Shown here piece after piece: positions 1-6,991 of a stretch of DNA of 17,290 nucleotides. The DNA comes from Clostridiales bacterium. Lineage in GTDB: Bacteria; Bacillota; Clostridia; Oscillospirales; Oscillospiraceae. Made by a program: the position numbers and the translations under genes. A model generated the notes under the pieces. It saw nothing but the letters and a program-made list of their open reading frames with translations. It was not told the origin of the DNA and ran no database searches. Numbering within the stretch: position 1 is the stretch's first letter; each line of letters opens with the position of its first letter. Location of the stretch: NCBI GenBank assembly GCA_017577345.1, contig PITX01000004.1:1-17290 (forward strand). Reading direction: 5' to 3'.

Positions 1-1
1 G

Positions 2-1063
2 CTGTATTCCCTGCTGATCGGCGTATTTCTTGACCCGATTTTGAGGGTGCTCGGCGCATCGGATGCAACCATCGGCTACGCAAGGCAGTATGTCCTGCTC
101 GTCGTCGTTGCAGGCAATGTGCCCGTTATCCTCTCGCAGACCGTTGCGCATCTTCTGCGCAATACCGGCTATTCCAAACAGGCAAGCATCGGTCTCAGCG
201 GCGGCGGTATTCTTAATATCATTCTCGACCCGCTGTTCATGTTTGTGCTTCTGCCCGACGGCATGGAGGTGCTCGGCGCGGCACTTGCCACCCTGCTTTC
301 CAACATCGCCGCCTGCATCTATCTGGTGCTGACCCTGCGAAAAGTCTCTTCCGGCGCACCGCTCAGTCTTCGGCCGCGTGAGGCAAGAGAGATTGAGAAG
401 CCTGAGGTCAAGGCACTGTTCGCTGTCGGTATCCCGTCGGCGGCACTGACCGCCCTGTTTGATACCGCCAATATTTTCCTCAATTCTCTGATGTCCGCGC
501 ACGGCGATCTGGAGCTTGCCGCGATCGGCATCGTCATGAAGGCCGAGCGTCTGCCCAATGCAATCAACATCGGTCTGTGTCAGGGTATGCTGCCGATCGT
601 TGCCTATAACTTCTCCTCCGGCAACCGTGAGCGTATGAGCAGGGTCATCCGCTCCGTCCGCATCTACGGTCTCGTCATCGCTGCGGTCAGTCTCATTCTG
701 TTTGAGATTTTTGCCTCTCCCATTGTCCGCGTCTTCCTGAGTACCTCCACCGGCAAGGTCGCCGATTCGGTGAAAACCATCGGCTTTGCGGCGCTGTTTC
801 TGCAAATTCGCTGTCTTGCCTCCATCCCCCAGTTTTTGAACTACCACACCTCGTTCTGTATGCAGGCGGTGGGCAACGGACGCGATACACTTGTACACGC
901 GTTCTGCCGTGAGCTGGTGTTCTACATTCCGTTCATGTATCTGCTCAATTCCCTGTTCGGCAAGGAAGGCCTTGTCTGCGCACTGATCGCAGGCGAGACC
1001 TGCGGTGCAATTCTTGCGCTGATTTTGTTTGCCCGTTGGAGAAGAAAAACGAAAATTGCATAA
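2..1063 (+). CDS. MATE family multidrug/cation exporter, 5'-truncated by window edge
   Basis: The reading frame is open from base 2 and ends at TAA 1061-1063, so about 353 C-terminal residues are visible. Full MATE proteins are usually near 450 residues, so roughly the first quarter lies outside the window. The protein is very hydrophobic, with repeated membrane segments separated by short loops. It has the MATE pattern in which the second half echoes the first, including asparagine/glycine-rich stretches such as LRNTGYSKQA and MKAERLPNAINIGLCQGMLPIVAYNFSSGN, and it ends in a basic tail (RWRRKTKIA). Known role of the family: inner-membrane antiporters that export drugs or metabolites using Na+ or H+ gradients. 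The substrate cannot be told from sequence. A TTG at 41 could be read as a start, but coding clearly continues upstream of it. No convincing terminator follows; the gene runs into a repeat-rich tract. Confidence 0.88.
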   Translation: MYSLLIGVFLDPILRVLGASDATIGYARQYVLLVVVAGNVPVILSQTVAHLLRNTGYSKQASIGLSGGGILNIILDPLFMFVLLPDGMEVLGAALATLLSNIAACIYLVLTLRKVSSGAPLSLRPREAREIEKPEVKALFAVGIPSAALTALFDTANIFLNSLMSAHGDLELAAIGIVMKAERLPNAINIGLCQGMLPIVAYNFSSGNRERMSRVIRSVRIYGLVIAAVSLILFEIFASPIVRVFLSTSTGKVADSVKTIGFAALFLQIRCLASIPQFLNYHTSFCMQAVGNGRDTLVHAFCRELVFYIPFMYLLNSLFGKEGLVCALIAGETCGAILALILFARWRRKTKIA

Positions 1064-1080
1064 AAGGGATGCTTCATCCT

Positions 1081-1106
1081 TTGTCCCCCTTAGCAGGGGA
1101 GGACAA
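1081..1106. repeat. Short imperfect palindrome, degenerate repeat end
   Basis: TTGTCCCCCT and AGGGGAGGACAA form a hairpin with a small bulge around a TAGC loop. It lies 18 bases after the MATE stop codon but has no T-run on the plus strand (AAGTGC follows), so it is a poor intrinsic terminator. The CCCCCTT-AGGGGAGGACAA pattern resembles the right end of the repeat at 1224-1366 (CCCCCTT-TAAC-AAGGGGGACAA). I read it as a solo or decayed copy of that repeat end. Confidence 0.5.
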
Positions 1107-1127
1107 AAGTGCACCGCACCAAAGTCA

Positions 1128-1431
1128 TGTCATTGCGAGCCGATGAAATCGGCGTGGCAATCCGTGCCTTTCGGGTTTCGGACTTTTCCGTTATACGGTT
1201 TGATCTGCCGGACTTACACCCGAAAGGCTCCCTTTGCACAAGGGAGCTGTCAGCGAAGCTGACTGAGGGATTGGATGCACTGAAACTATGCGGTCATTGA
1301 CCGACTGCATGAAAATCCTCCGTCACGGCTTGCGCCGCGCCACCCCCTTTAACAAGGGGGACAACCTGTGAAAACATCCGAAATCTGATAGGGACAGATT
1401 GCCACGGTCGCGTTGCTCCCTCGCAATGACA
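1128..1431. repeat. Element bounded by TGTCATTGCGAG inverted ends
   Basis: The left end (1128-1165) reads TGTCATTGCGAG, a small GCCGATGAAATCGGC hairpin, then GTGGCAATCCG. The right end (1395-1431) reads CAGATTGCCACGG, then CTCGCAATGACA, its imperfect reverse complement. TGTCATTGCGAG and GTGGCAATC ends of this kind are a repeat type I recognise from many bacterial genomes. No transposase lies between the ends. The inner part is occupied by another palindromic repeat. This looks like a miniature, non-autonomous element or the remains of two solo ends. Confidence 0.55.
1224..1366. repeat. Nested palindromic repeat (GGCTCCCTT / AAGGGAGC type)
   Basis: The left end has a GGCTCCCTT-TGCAC-AAGGGAGC hairpin, then a GTCAGC-GAA-GCTGAC hairpin, then TGAGGGATT. 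The right end has AATCCTCCGTCACGGC and a CCCCCTT-TAAC-AAGGGGG hairpin followed by ACAA. CTGACTGAGGGATT and the reverse complement of AATCCTCCGTCA are imperfect inverted repeats, so the element is roughly symmetrical. About 40 unstructured bases separate the halves. It carries no gene. I recognise this style of repeat from gut Clostridia, but I cannot count genomic copies here. Confidence 0.6.
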
Positions 1432-1512
1432 CGAACGGGAGATTATTCGTAATAAGCTCGCAATGACAGATACGGGAGCTGCTCCCGATATTTTGCACGG
1501 CTCGCAATGACA
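1420..1512. repeat. Three direct copies of CTCGCAATGACA
   Basis: Identical 12-mers lie at 1420-1431, 1457-1468 and 1501-1512, separated by 25 and 32 bases of unrelated sequence. A related GCGCAATGAC lies at 1594-1603. The first copy is the right end of the 1128-1431 element, so the others look like further solo ends inserted or duplicated beside it. One spacer contains a small GGGAGC-TGCTCCC palindrome. Confidence 0.6.
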
Positions 1513-1566
1513 GGTGTCCTAATGCTATTCTTCATTTTGACGGTTGCGGATTTTTTGACAATATGC

Positions 1567-1600
1567 ATTGCGCACCGATGCTTCGGCATCGGTGCGCAAT
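1567..1600. repeat. Perfect 15-bp hairpin with C(UUCG)G tetraloop
   Basis: ATTGCGCACCGATGC (1567-1581) and its exact reverse complement (1586-1600) enclose TTCG. As plus-strand RNA this closes with the very stable C(UUCG)G tetraloop. It carries the TTGCG/CGCAATGAC outer sequence of the neighbouring repeats, so it is probably a compact member of the same family. Neither side has a T-run, so it is not a standard intrinsic terminator. It lies 48 bases past the end of the convergent Ig-like gene and could still protect or end transcripts. Confidence 0.7.
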
Positions 1601-1647
1601 GACTTATCTTATATGCAATTTCACAATTTTGCGACAGCCCCACTTTT

Positions 1648-2901
1648 TTACTGTTTCTTATTCCTGTTTTTCTTTGCGATCAGCAGTACGGTAAGTGCTG
1701 CCGCAAGCGCAACTGCCAGCGCAGAAAGTGCGATGATCAGGATCGTGACCGGCTTCATGCCGCCGTTCTTCGGAGTTTCCCCCGCTGCTGTGGTTACCTC
1801 CGACTCACCTGCCTGCGTGGAGCTATCCATTGCCTTGCCGTTTTTGCGCCGTTCCCGCACGACGGATACCTTTGCCGCACGGCTCTCGGTGAAATTCGTG
1901 TTGCCGTCTTTGTCCTCGTTGATGACGACCAGTTTATAATATGTCGTGCCCGTTTTCGCGGTATCCGGCATCATGCTGCTTTCCCTGCAGTCCGTTAACG
2001 CGGTCCATTTCCCGGTCTCTGCACCATCCTTCGTGTATGCATCGCCCTCGCCGGTCTCACTGGAGAACCAGAGATAGATCAGCTTCGCGCTGTCCTCGGG
2101 CGCACGGACGGTCACCTCCAGCTTTGTCTCCTCGCCGCGCTTTACCTCAACATCCTCCGGCTCTGCCGTGATGGTCGGCTTTCCGACCTGAACAGGCTTC
2201 AGCTCCGGATAAGTATAGGAAACGGTGATCTCCCCGTCGGCATCAAAGTCAGACGGCATGACGGCATCGGCACCGTTGATCGTGCCGAAATAGTCCGAGC
2301 GCGGCGCAGCGTTCTCCCAGACCCTGCAGCGGATCTTCACGGTATAGGCGACACCTGCGCGGAAGGTCGCGTCATTCGGGGACCAGCTCACGCTGAGGAC
2401 ATCATAGCCATAGAAGTTATTCGGGTCGTCCGTGACTCTCGTGACCGTGGTATCCGGCTTCTCTCCCACTGCGGGCGGCGTCAGATCCTTCAGCGCAAAA
2501 AGATTGAATTCCTTGGCGCGGAAGGTGACTGCCACCAGATCGCTGTAAATGAAATCCGAGGTACCGTCAGAGAGTGTATTGGTGACCATGCAGCAATAAT
2601 AGGTCGTACCGATCTCGGGATCCGGCACATAGGAAGCCTCCTGACTGGCATACAGGTCATCGTAATCAATGATCGCTTTGATCGTCGAAATGTCGTTCAC
2701 CGTGGTCTGATACCACTGGTATGACAGCGTGCCGCCGTCCGGCGAGACTGCGTCGATCCACAGCATATAGGGCGTGCCGATCTGCTGGTCGGTGCCGGTG
2801 GGCTGCTCGGTGATGACCGGCTGTGCCGCCGCACTTGCCGTCAGGGGCAGCATACACAGCAAAAGGCAAAGCATTAGCGCAATACTGAGTGTTCTTTTCA
2901 T
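1648..2901 (-). CDS. Secreted, C-terminally membrane-anchored protein with Ig-like domains
   Basis: The start is taken at ATG 2901 because AGGAGGGAG sits about 9 bases upstream and the protein then begins with a clear signal peptide (MKRTLSIALMLCLLLCMLPL, cleavage likely near TASA-AA). The frame stays open further upstream, but that part covers spoIIID and has no such features. Of 417 residues, about 26-125 look like an Ig-like domain (SYQWY, then YYCCMVTN). A second beta-rich region spans about 130-245, and a third Ig-like region spans about 250-360 (KLIYLWFSS, TYYKLVVINE). A Ser/Thr/Gly-rich linker leads to a final hydrophobic helix (VTILIIALSALAVALAAAL) and a lysine-rich tail. It should be exported and held in the membrane facing outward. 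I do not recognise a specific family or ligand. No clear promoter or terminator was found. Confidence 0.85.
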   Translation of the reverse strand: MKRTLSIALMLCLLLCMLPLTASAAAQPVITEQPTGTDQQIGTPYMLWIDAVSPDGGTLSYQWYQTTVNDISTIKAIIDYDDLYASQEASYVPDPEIGTTYYCCMVTNTLSDGTSDFIYSDLVAVTFRAKEFNLFALKDLTPPAVGEKPDTTVTRVTDDPNNFYGYDVLSVSWSPNDATFRAGVAYTVKIRCRVWENAAPRSDYFGTINGADAVMPSDFDADGEITVSYTYPELKPVQVGKPTITAEPEDVEVKRGEETKLEVTVRAPEDSAKLIYLWFSSETGEGDAYTKDGAETGKWTALTDCRESSMMPDTAKTGTTYYKLVVINEDKDGNTNFTESRAAKVSVVRERRKNGKAMDSSTQAGESEVTTAAGETPKNGGMKPVTILIIALSALAVALAAALTVLLIAKKNRNKKQ

Positions 2902-2986
2902 GTTTATCACTCCCTCCTTTTTCCACTTTATCACAGCAGCTGCAAAAAGAAAAGAATGTATTTCGATTTTACCCGATTTCATTTTC

Positions 2987-3016
2987 GGTATCTTCCCAGC
3001 CCGCCGCGCATAAGCT
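2987..3016 (+). promoter_or_regulatory. Possible sigma-E-like promoter for spoIIID
   Basis: GTATCTT (2988-2994) and CATAAGCT (3009-3016) are 14 bases apart, loosely like the ATA... and CATA... elements of mother-cell sigma-E promoters. In Bacillus subtilis spoIIID is a sigma-E gene. The predicted transcript would start about 25 bases before the ATG. The match is weak and rests partly on that expectation. Confidence 0.25.
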
Positions 3017-3048
3017 GTTTCGGACACACAGCGAAGGAGGTCAGGCAC

Positions 3049-3297
3049 ATGAGGGAAAACATTGAGCAGCGAGCCTGTGATTTGGCTGTGTACATCATCG
3101 AAAATCAAGCGACAGTCCGTGCCGCGGCAAAGCAGTTCGGCATATCGAAGTCCACCGTACATAAGGATCTGAGTGAGCGCCTGCCGCACTGCAACCGGAC
3201 GCTCTATCTGCAGGTCAAGGCGGTTCTGGATCAGAACAAAGCGGAACGCCATATCCGCGGCGGTCTTGCCACCCGCAGAAAATACCGAGGCGAGTAG
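3049..3297 (+). CDS. spoIIID: Sporulation transcriptional regulator SpoIIID
   Basis: This 82-residue protein has the SpoIIID layout: a short N-terminal helix (MRENIEQRACDLAVYIIENQ), a helix-turn-helix at about residues 22-45 (ATVRAAAKQFGISKSTVHKD), and a basic C-terminal segment (RHIRGGLATRRKYRG) that in the family adds a second DNA contact. Bacillus SpoIIID is slightly longer (about 93 residues). The start at ATG 3049 follows AAGGAGG (3034-3040) with 8-base spacing. A longer in-frame extension to 2956 lacks a ribosome binding site. Known role: a mother-cell DNA-binding protein that activates and represses many genes after engulfment. Its presence implies the organism can sporulate or descends from spore formers. 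It is transcribed alone, ending in the terminator at 3306-3343, and is divergent from the Ig-like gene. Confidence 0.93.
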   Translation: MRENIEQRACDLAVYIIENQATVRAAAKQFGISKSTVHKDLSERLPHCNRTLYLQVKAVLDQNKAERHIRGGLATRRKYRGE

Positions 3298-3305
3298 AAT
3301 TCCCG

Positions 3306-3343
3306 CCGCATCGGGCATATGACCCGATGCGGTTTCGGTTTTT
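3306..3343 (+). terminator. Intrinsic terminator of spoIIID
   Basis: CCGCATCGGG (3306-3315) pairs perfectly with CCCGATGCGG (3323-3332) around a 7-base loop, followed by TTTCGGTTTTT. It begins 8 bases after the spoIIID stop codon. Confidence 0.9.
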
Positions 3344-3449
3344 CGCCGTCAAAGAGTACAAATATGCCGCATGGGAATTGTGCGAAACATAGATTTTTCA
3401 AATTCACACAGATTTTTGTGCTTTATAAAAATTTTTGAGGTTTTTGCGG

Positions 3450-3478
3450 TTGATTATTTCAAAGGAATATCGTATACT
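3450..3478 (+). promoter_or_regulatory. Sigma-A promoter of serC-serA-gdhA
   Basis: TTGATT (3450-3455) and TATACT (3473-3478) are separated by 17 bases, in an AT-rich tract with A/T runs just upstream that could act as an UP element. The transcript would start near 3485, giving a leader of about 40 bases with only a small GGGC-AGGAT-GCCC hairpin (3491-3503). There is no room for a T-box or a large riboswitch, so control of this cluster is probably at initiation. Confidence 0.75.
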
Positions 3479-3526
3479 TATCTTATAAAAGGGCAGGATG
3501 CCCAAAAATACAGGAGGAAACCGTAT

Positions 3527-4609
3527 ATGAAATACAACCGTACTTACAATTTCTCTGCAGGCCCCGCTACCATGCCCGAGGAAGTTCTTGAGGAAATCCG
3601 CGATGAAATGATGAATTACAAGGGCTCCGGTATGTGCGTCATGGAAATGTCCCACCGCTCCAAGGTCTATCAGCAGATCATCGACGAAGCGGAACAGGAT
3701 CTTCGCGACCTGATGGGCATTCCCGACAACTACAAGGTTCTCTTCATCCAGGGCGGCGCTACCCTGCAGTTCTCCATGATCCCGATGAACCTGATGAAGA
3801 ATGGCAAGGCTGTCTACATTGAGACCGGTGCATGGTCCAAGAAGGCTATTGCCGAAGCTAAGAAGGTTGGCGAAGTCATCGTCGGTGCATCCTCCAAGGA
3901 TAAGAACTATACTTACATTCCCGATTGCTCCGATCTGGACATCCCCGAAGATGCTGACTATGTTTACATCTGCGAAAACGAAACCATCCATGGCGTGACC
4001 TGGAACAAGCTGCCCAACACCAAGGGTCATGTTCTTGTTTCCGACCAGTCCTCCATGTTCCTCTCCAAGCCCTGCAATGTTTCTGACTACGGCATGATCT
4101 ATGGCGGTGTTCAGAAGAACATCGGACCTGCAGGTCTTGCTATCGTTATCGTTCGCGAAGATCTCATCCGTGACGATCTGACCGATCTGCCCGTCTACAT
4201 GCAGTACAGCATTCATGCAGGTGCAGGCTCCATGTACAACACCCCGAACTGCTGGGCGATCTATGTCTGCGGTAAGGTATTCAAGTACCTCAAGAAGCTC
4301 GGCGGTCTGGAAGCCATGGAGAAGATCAACATCGACAAGGCAAAGGTCTTCTATGATTTCCTCGATCAGTCCAAGCTCTTCAAAGGTACCGTCGTTCCCG
4401 AGGATCGCAGCCTGATGAACATTCCGTTCGTCACCGGCGATGCCGATCTGGATGCCGAGGTCATCGCCTACACCAAGAAGGCAGGCTTTGAGAACCTCAA
4501 GGGTCACAAGTCTGTCGGCGGTCTGCGTGCCTCCGTTTATAACGCAATGCCGAAGGACGGCGTTGTTGCTCTGGTTGATTGCCTGAAGAAATTCGAAGCA
4601 GAACACTGA
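3527..4609 (+). CDS. serC: Phosphoserine aminotransferase
   Basis: SerC is a PLP enzyme that transfers the amino group of glutamate to 3-phosphohydroxypyruvate, giving O-phosphoserine and 2-oxoglutarate (second step of serine synthesis; it can also serve pyridoxal phosphate synthesis). The 360-residue protein is the normal family length. The N-terminal NFSAGPATMPEEV motif is diagnostic. GGATLQF (about 76-82) and SDQSSMFLSKP (172-182) are PLP-pocket segments, and K197 in YGGVQKNIGPAG is the predicted Schiff-base lysine. GLRASVYNAMP near the C-terminus matches the phosphate-binding end. The start at ATG 3527 follows AGGAGG (3512-3517) with 9-base spacing. A longer in-frame extension to 3371 runs through the promoter and is rejected. 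It is first in the serC-serA-gdhA cluster. Codon use is strongly biased (AAG, ATC, GTT), which suggests high expression. Confidence 0.97.
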   Translation: MKYNRTYNFSAGPATMPEEVLEEIRDEMMNYKGSGMCVMEMSHRSKVYQQIIDEAEQDLRDLMGIPDNYKVLFIQGGATLQFSMIPMNLMKNGKAVYIETGAWSKKAIAEAKKVGEVIVGASSKDKNYTYIPDCSDLDIPEDADYVYICENETIHGVTWNKLPNTKGHVLVSDQSSMFLSKPCNVSDYGMIYGGVQKNIGPAGLAIVIVREDLIRDDLTDLPVYMQYSIHAGAGSMYNTPNCWAIYVCGKVFKYLKKLGGLEAMEKINIDKAKVFYDFLDQSKLFKGTVVPEDRSLMNIPFVTGDADLDAEVIAYTKKAGFENLKGHKSVGGLRASVYNAMPKDGVVALVDCLKKFEAEH

Positions 4610-4626
4610 TTTCAAACACTTCTGTG

Positions 4627-4646
4627 AGGGCGGTTTTTACCGCCCT
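4627..4646 (+). promoter_or_regulatory. Intercistronic hairpin between serC and serA
   Basis: AGGGCGGT and ACCGCCCT form a perfect 8-bp stem with a TTTT loop in the 83-base gap between serC and serA. It is followed by TGCAGTGCG rather than a U-run, so it is unlikely to be an efficient terminator. It may instead stabilise the serC transcript end or tune read-through into serA. Confidence 0.45.
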
Positions 4647-4692
4647 TGCAGTGCGTAAACACCAATGAATATTTTATAAGGAGATTTTTATC

Positions 4693-5598
4693 ATGCGTAT
4701 TCTTGTTACCGACGGAATGGATAAATCCGCCATCGCCGCTCTGACCGCAAAAGGTCATGAAGTCGTGGAGCAGTTCTATGAGCCGGATCAGCTCGGTGCC
4801 GCCCTGCGCGATTTTGACGCAGTTGTCGTCCGCTCCAAGACCAAGGTCCGTGCAAACCACATCGACGAAGCCAAGGGCGGCAAGCTCAAGCTCATCATCC
4901 GCGGCGGCGTCGGCGTTGACAACATTGATGTTAAGTATGCTGAGGAAAACGGCATAAAGGTCATGAACACTCCGCGTGCTTCTTCTCAGTCTGTTGCTGA
5001 GCTGGCTATGGCTCATATGTTCTCCTGCGCTCGTTACATCTCCATCGCAGGTGCTACCATGCGCGAAGACAAGTGGGAAAAGAAAGCCTACGGCAAGGGT
5101 ATCGAGCTGCAGGGCAAGACCCTCGGTATCGTCGGCTTCGGCCGCATCGGCCAGGCTCTGGGCAAGATGGCTAAGGCTATCGGCATGGACGTTATCGCAT
5201 TCGATATCTTCCACATCCCCGGCATTGAAGAACAGCTTGGTATCCCCTATGTTGAAATGGACGAGATCCTTGCAAAGTCCGATTTCATCAGCGTTCATGC
5301 TCCCGCTGTTGACGGCGGTGCTCTGATCAATGCAGACCGCATCGCAAAGATGAAGGACGGCGTTGTTATCATCAACACCTCCCGCGGCACCAATGTTGAC
5401 GAAGACGCTCTGCTGGCAGCTCTGGAATCCGGCAAGGTCCGTGCCGCAGGTCTGGACGTCTGGGCATCCGAGCCCTCCGCAAACAAGGCACTCTACAGCC
5501 ATCCGATGGTTTCCTGCACGCCGCATATCGGTGCTGCTACCCAGGAAGCACAGAAGCGCATCGGCTCTGAGATCGTTTCCATCGTTGAAAGCTTCTGA
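4693..5598 (+). CDS. serA: D-3-phosphoglycerate dehydrogenase-type 2-hydroxyacid dehydrogenase, short form without ACT domain
   Basis: The predicted reaction is oxidation of 3-phosphoglycerate to 3-phosphohydroxypyruvate with NAD+, supplying SerC. Motifs of the D-2-hydroxyacid dehydrogenase family are all present: RGGVGVDNID (70-79), the nucleotide-binding VGFGRIG (147-153) with an acidic residue D171 ending the next strand (favouring NAD over NADP), and catalytic R231 (NTSRGTNVDEDAL), E260 (WASEP) and H278 (TPHIGAATQEAQ). At 301 residues it ends after the catalytic core. The C-terminal ACT domain that binds serine in longer SerA proteins is missing, so feedback by serine through that domain is not expected. 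AAGGAG lies upstream of ATG 4693. The neighbour serC strongly supports the substrate. Without it, another 2-hydroxyacid would be possible. Confidence 0.93.
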   Translation: MRILVTDGMDKSAIAALTAKGHEVVEQFYEPDQLGAALRDFDAVVVRSKTKVRANHIDEAKGGKLKLIIRGGVGVDNIDVKYAEENGIKVMNTPRASSQSVAELAMAHMFSCARYISIAGATMREDKWEKKAYGKGIELQGKTLGIVGFGRIGQALGKMAKAIGMDVIAFDIFHIPGIEEQLGIPYVEMDEILAKSDFISVHAPAVDGGALINADRIAKMKDGVVIINTSRGTNVDEDALLAALESGKVRAAGLDVWASEPSANKALYSHPMVSCTPHIGAATQEAQKRIGSEIVSIVESF

Positions 5599-5627
5599 GA
5601 AGCAATATTGCGAAAAGGAGAACAACT

Positions 5628-6977
5628 ATGAACGCATATATTGAAAGTGTCATTTCCAATGTCAGAGCAAAGCATACAAGCGAGCCCGAGTTCGTACAGA
5701 CTGTAGAAGAAGTTCTGTCCTCTCTGAGCCCTGTCATTGATGCACATCCCGAATATGAAAAGGCTGACCTGCTCAACCGCATCGTCGAGCCCGAAAGAAT
5801 GTTCACCTTCCGCGTCGTCTGGATGGACGACAACGGTGCCTACCACACCAACACCGGTTACCGCTGCCAGTTCAACGGTGCCATCGGTCCGTACAAGGGT
5901 GGTCTTCGCTTCCAGAAGAATGTCTATCCCGGCATCATCAAATTCCTCGGCTTTGAGCAGATCTTCAAGAACGCTCTGACCGGTCTGCCCATCGGCGGCG
6001 GCAAGGGTGGCTCCGACTTTGACCCCGCCGGAAAGTCTGCCGCAGAGGTCATGCGTTTCTGCCAGAGCTTCATGACTGCTCTGTACCGCTATATCGGACC
6101 GGACATCGACGTTCCCGCCGGTGATATGGGTGTTGGCGGTCGTGAGATCGGCTACCTGTACGGTCAGTATCGCAGACTTAAGGGCGTTTGGGAGAACGGC
6201 GTTCTCACCGGCAAGGGTCTGTCCTACGGCGGCTCTCTGATCCGTCCGGAAGCGACCGGCTACGGCGCAGTTTACTATCTGCAGGAAGTCCTGAAGCATG
6301 AGGGCGATACAATTGAGGGCAAGCGTCTGGCGATCTCCGGCTACGGCAATGTCGGCTGGGGCATCATGAAGAAGGCGGCACAGCTCGGTGCAAAGGTCAC
6401 TTACTTTGCAGGTCCTGACGGCTACATTCATGATCCCGACGGTGTGACCGGTGAAAAGCTGGACTTCATCCTGAAGATGCGTGCAGAGGATCCGATGCAC
6501 TGCAAGCCTTATGCGGACAAGTACGGTGTCGAGTTCGTTCCCGGTGCAAAGTGCTGGGGCGTCAAGGATGTCGATATCTACATGCCCGCTGCTACCCAGA
6601 ACGATGTCAAGATGGAATCCGCGGTCAAGATCGCTCAGTCCGGCGTCAAGTACTACATTGAGGTTGCCAATATGCCCACCACCAACGATGCACTGAACTA
6701 TCTGCGTCAGCAGAAGCACATGATCGTTGCTCCGTCCAAGGCTGTCAATGCCGGCGGTGTCGGCGTTTCCGCTCTGGAAATGGCACAGAACTCCGAGAGA
6801 CTTGTCTGGTCTGCCGAAGAGGTTGACGAGCAGCTCCACCGCATGATGGAAAACATCCACCGTGTCTCCGCAGAGGCTGCGGAAGAATACGGTCTGGGCT
6901 ACGACCTGGTTGCCGGCGCAAACATCGCAGGCTTCAAGAAGGTCGCAACCGCAATGATGGAGCAGGGCGTTTTCTGA
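5628..6977 (+). CDS. gdhA: Glutamate dehydrogenase, hexameric, probably NADP-dependent
   Basis: GdhA interconverts 2-oxoglutarate plus ammonia and glutamate, in the cytoplasm as a hexamer. The 449 residues match the usual bacterial class (about 450). Visible motifs are GPYKGGLRF (88-95), the catalytic lysine segment PIGGGKGGSDF with K126, PAGDMGVGGREI with catalytic D166, and the dinucleotide-binding GYGNVG (238-243). The family with the MNAYIESVISNV-type N-terminus is mostly NADP-linked and anabolic; cofactor choice is inferred. The gene starts 29 bases after serA with AAAAGGAG before ATG 5628, so it is almost certainly co-transcribed. This makes biochemical sense: SerC consumes glutamate and releases 2-oxoglutarate, which GdhA can re-aminate. 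Codon use is as biased as in serC and serA. The bidirectional terminator at 7045-7076 follows. Confidence 0.96.
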   Translation: MNAYIESVISNVRAKHTSEPEFVQTVEEVLSSLSPVIDAHPEYEKADLLNRIVEPERMFTFRVVWMDDNGAYHTNTGYRCQFNGAIGPYKGGLRFQKNVYPGIIKFLGFEQIFKNALTGLPIGGGKGGSDFDPAGKSAAEVMRFCQSFMTALYRYIGPDIDVPAGDMGVGGREIGYLYGQYRRLKGVWENGVLTGKGLSYGGSLIRPEATGYGAVYYLQEVLKHEGDTIEGKRLAISGYGNVGWGIMKKAAQLGAKVTYFAGPDGYIHDPDGVTGEKLDFILKMRAEDPMHCKPYADKYGVEFVPGAKCWGVKDVDIYMPAATQNDVKMESAVKIAQSGVKYYIEVANMPTTNDALNYLRQQKHMIVAPSKAVNAGGVGVSALEMAQNSERLVWSAEEVDEQLHRMMENIHRVSAEAAEEYGLGYDLVAGANIAGFKKVATAMMEQGVF

Positions 6978-6991
6978 TTCATCAAATTGCA

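Larger units (their letters stand above)
1064..1647. repeat. Gene-free tract of inverted and palindromic repeats
   Basis: I see no credible gene in these roughly 580 bases. Short ORFs here lack ribosome binding sites and are made of repeat sequence. The tract contains a CCCCCTT-type hairpin (1081-1106), a TGTCATTGCGAG element end (1128-1165) whose inverted partner lies at 1395-1431, a palindromic element nested between them (1224-1366), two further direct copies of CTCGCAATGACA (1457-1468 and 1501-1512), and a perfect 15-bp hairpin (1567-1600). It looks like an accretion site for miniature, non-coding repeats between the MATE gene and the convergent Ig-like gene. Confidence 0.8.

Noticed and set aside
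1029..1300. Two overlapping plus-strand ORFs after the MATE gene
   Set aside because: They consist of repeat sequence, lack ribosome binding sites, and one overlaps the MATE coding end in another frame.
1420..1603. CRISPR-like spacing of CTCGCAATGACA copies
   Set aside because: The repeats are only 12 bases, the spacers differ in length (25 and 32), and the sequence is the end of a dispersed element.
2902..3318. N-terminal extension of the Ig-like gene across spoIIID
   Set aside because: The frame stays open, but the signal peptide and ribosome binding site place the start at 2901, and the extension covers a real gene on the other strand.
4627..4646. Terminator between serC and serA
   Set aside because: The stem is good, but no U-run follows and the loop itself holds the T's. 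serA and gdhA have no promoter I can see of their own.
6978..6991. Target-site duplication flanking the inverted-repeat cassette
   Set aside because: The bases outside the two arms (6978-6991 and 7982 onward) show no convincing direct repeat.
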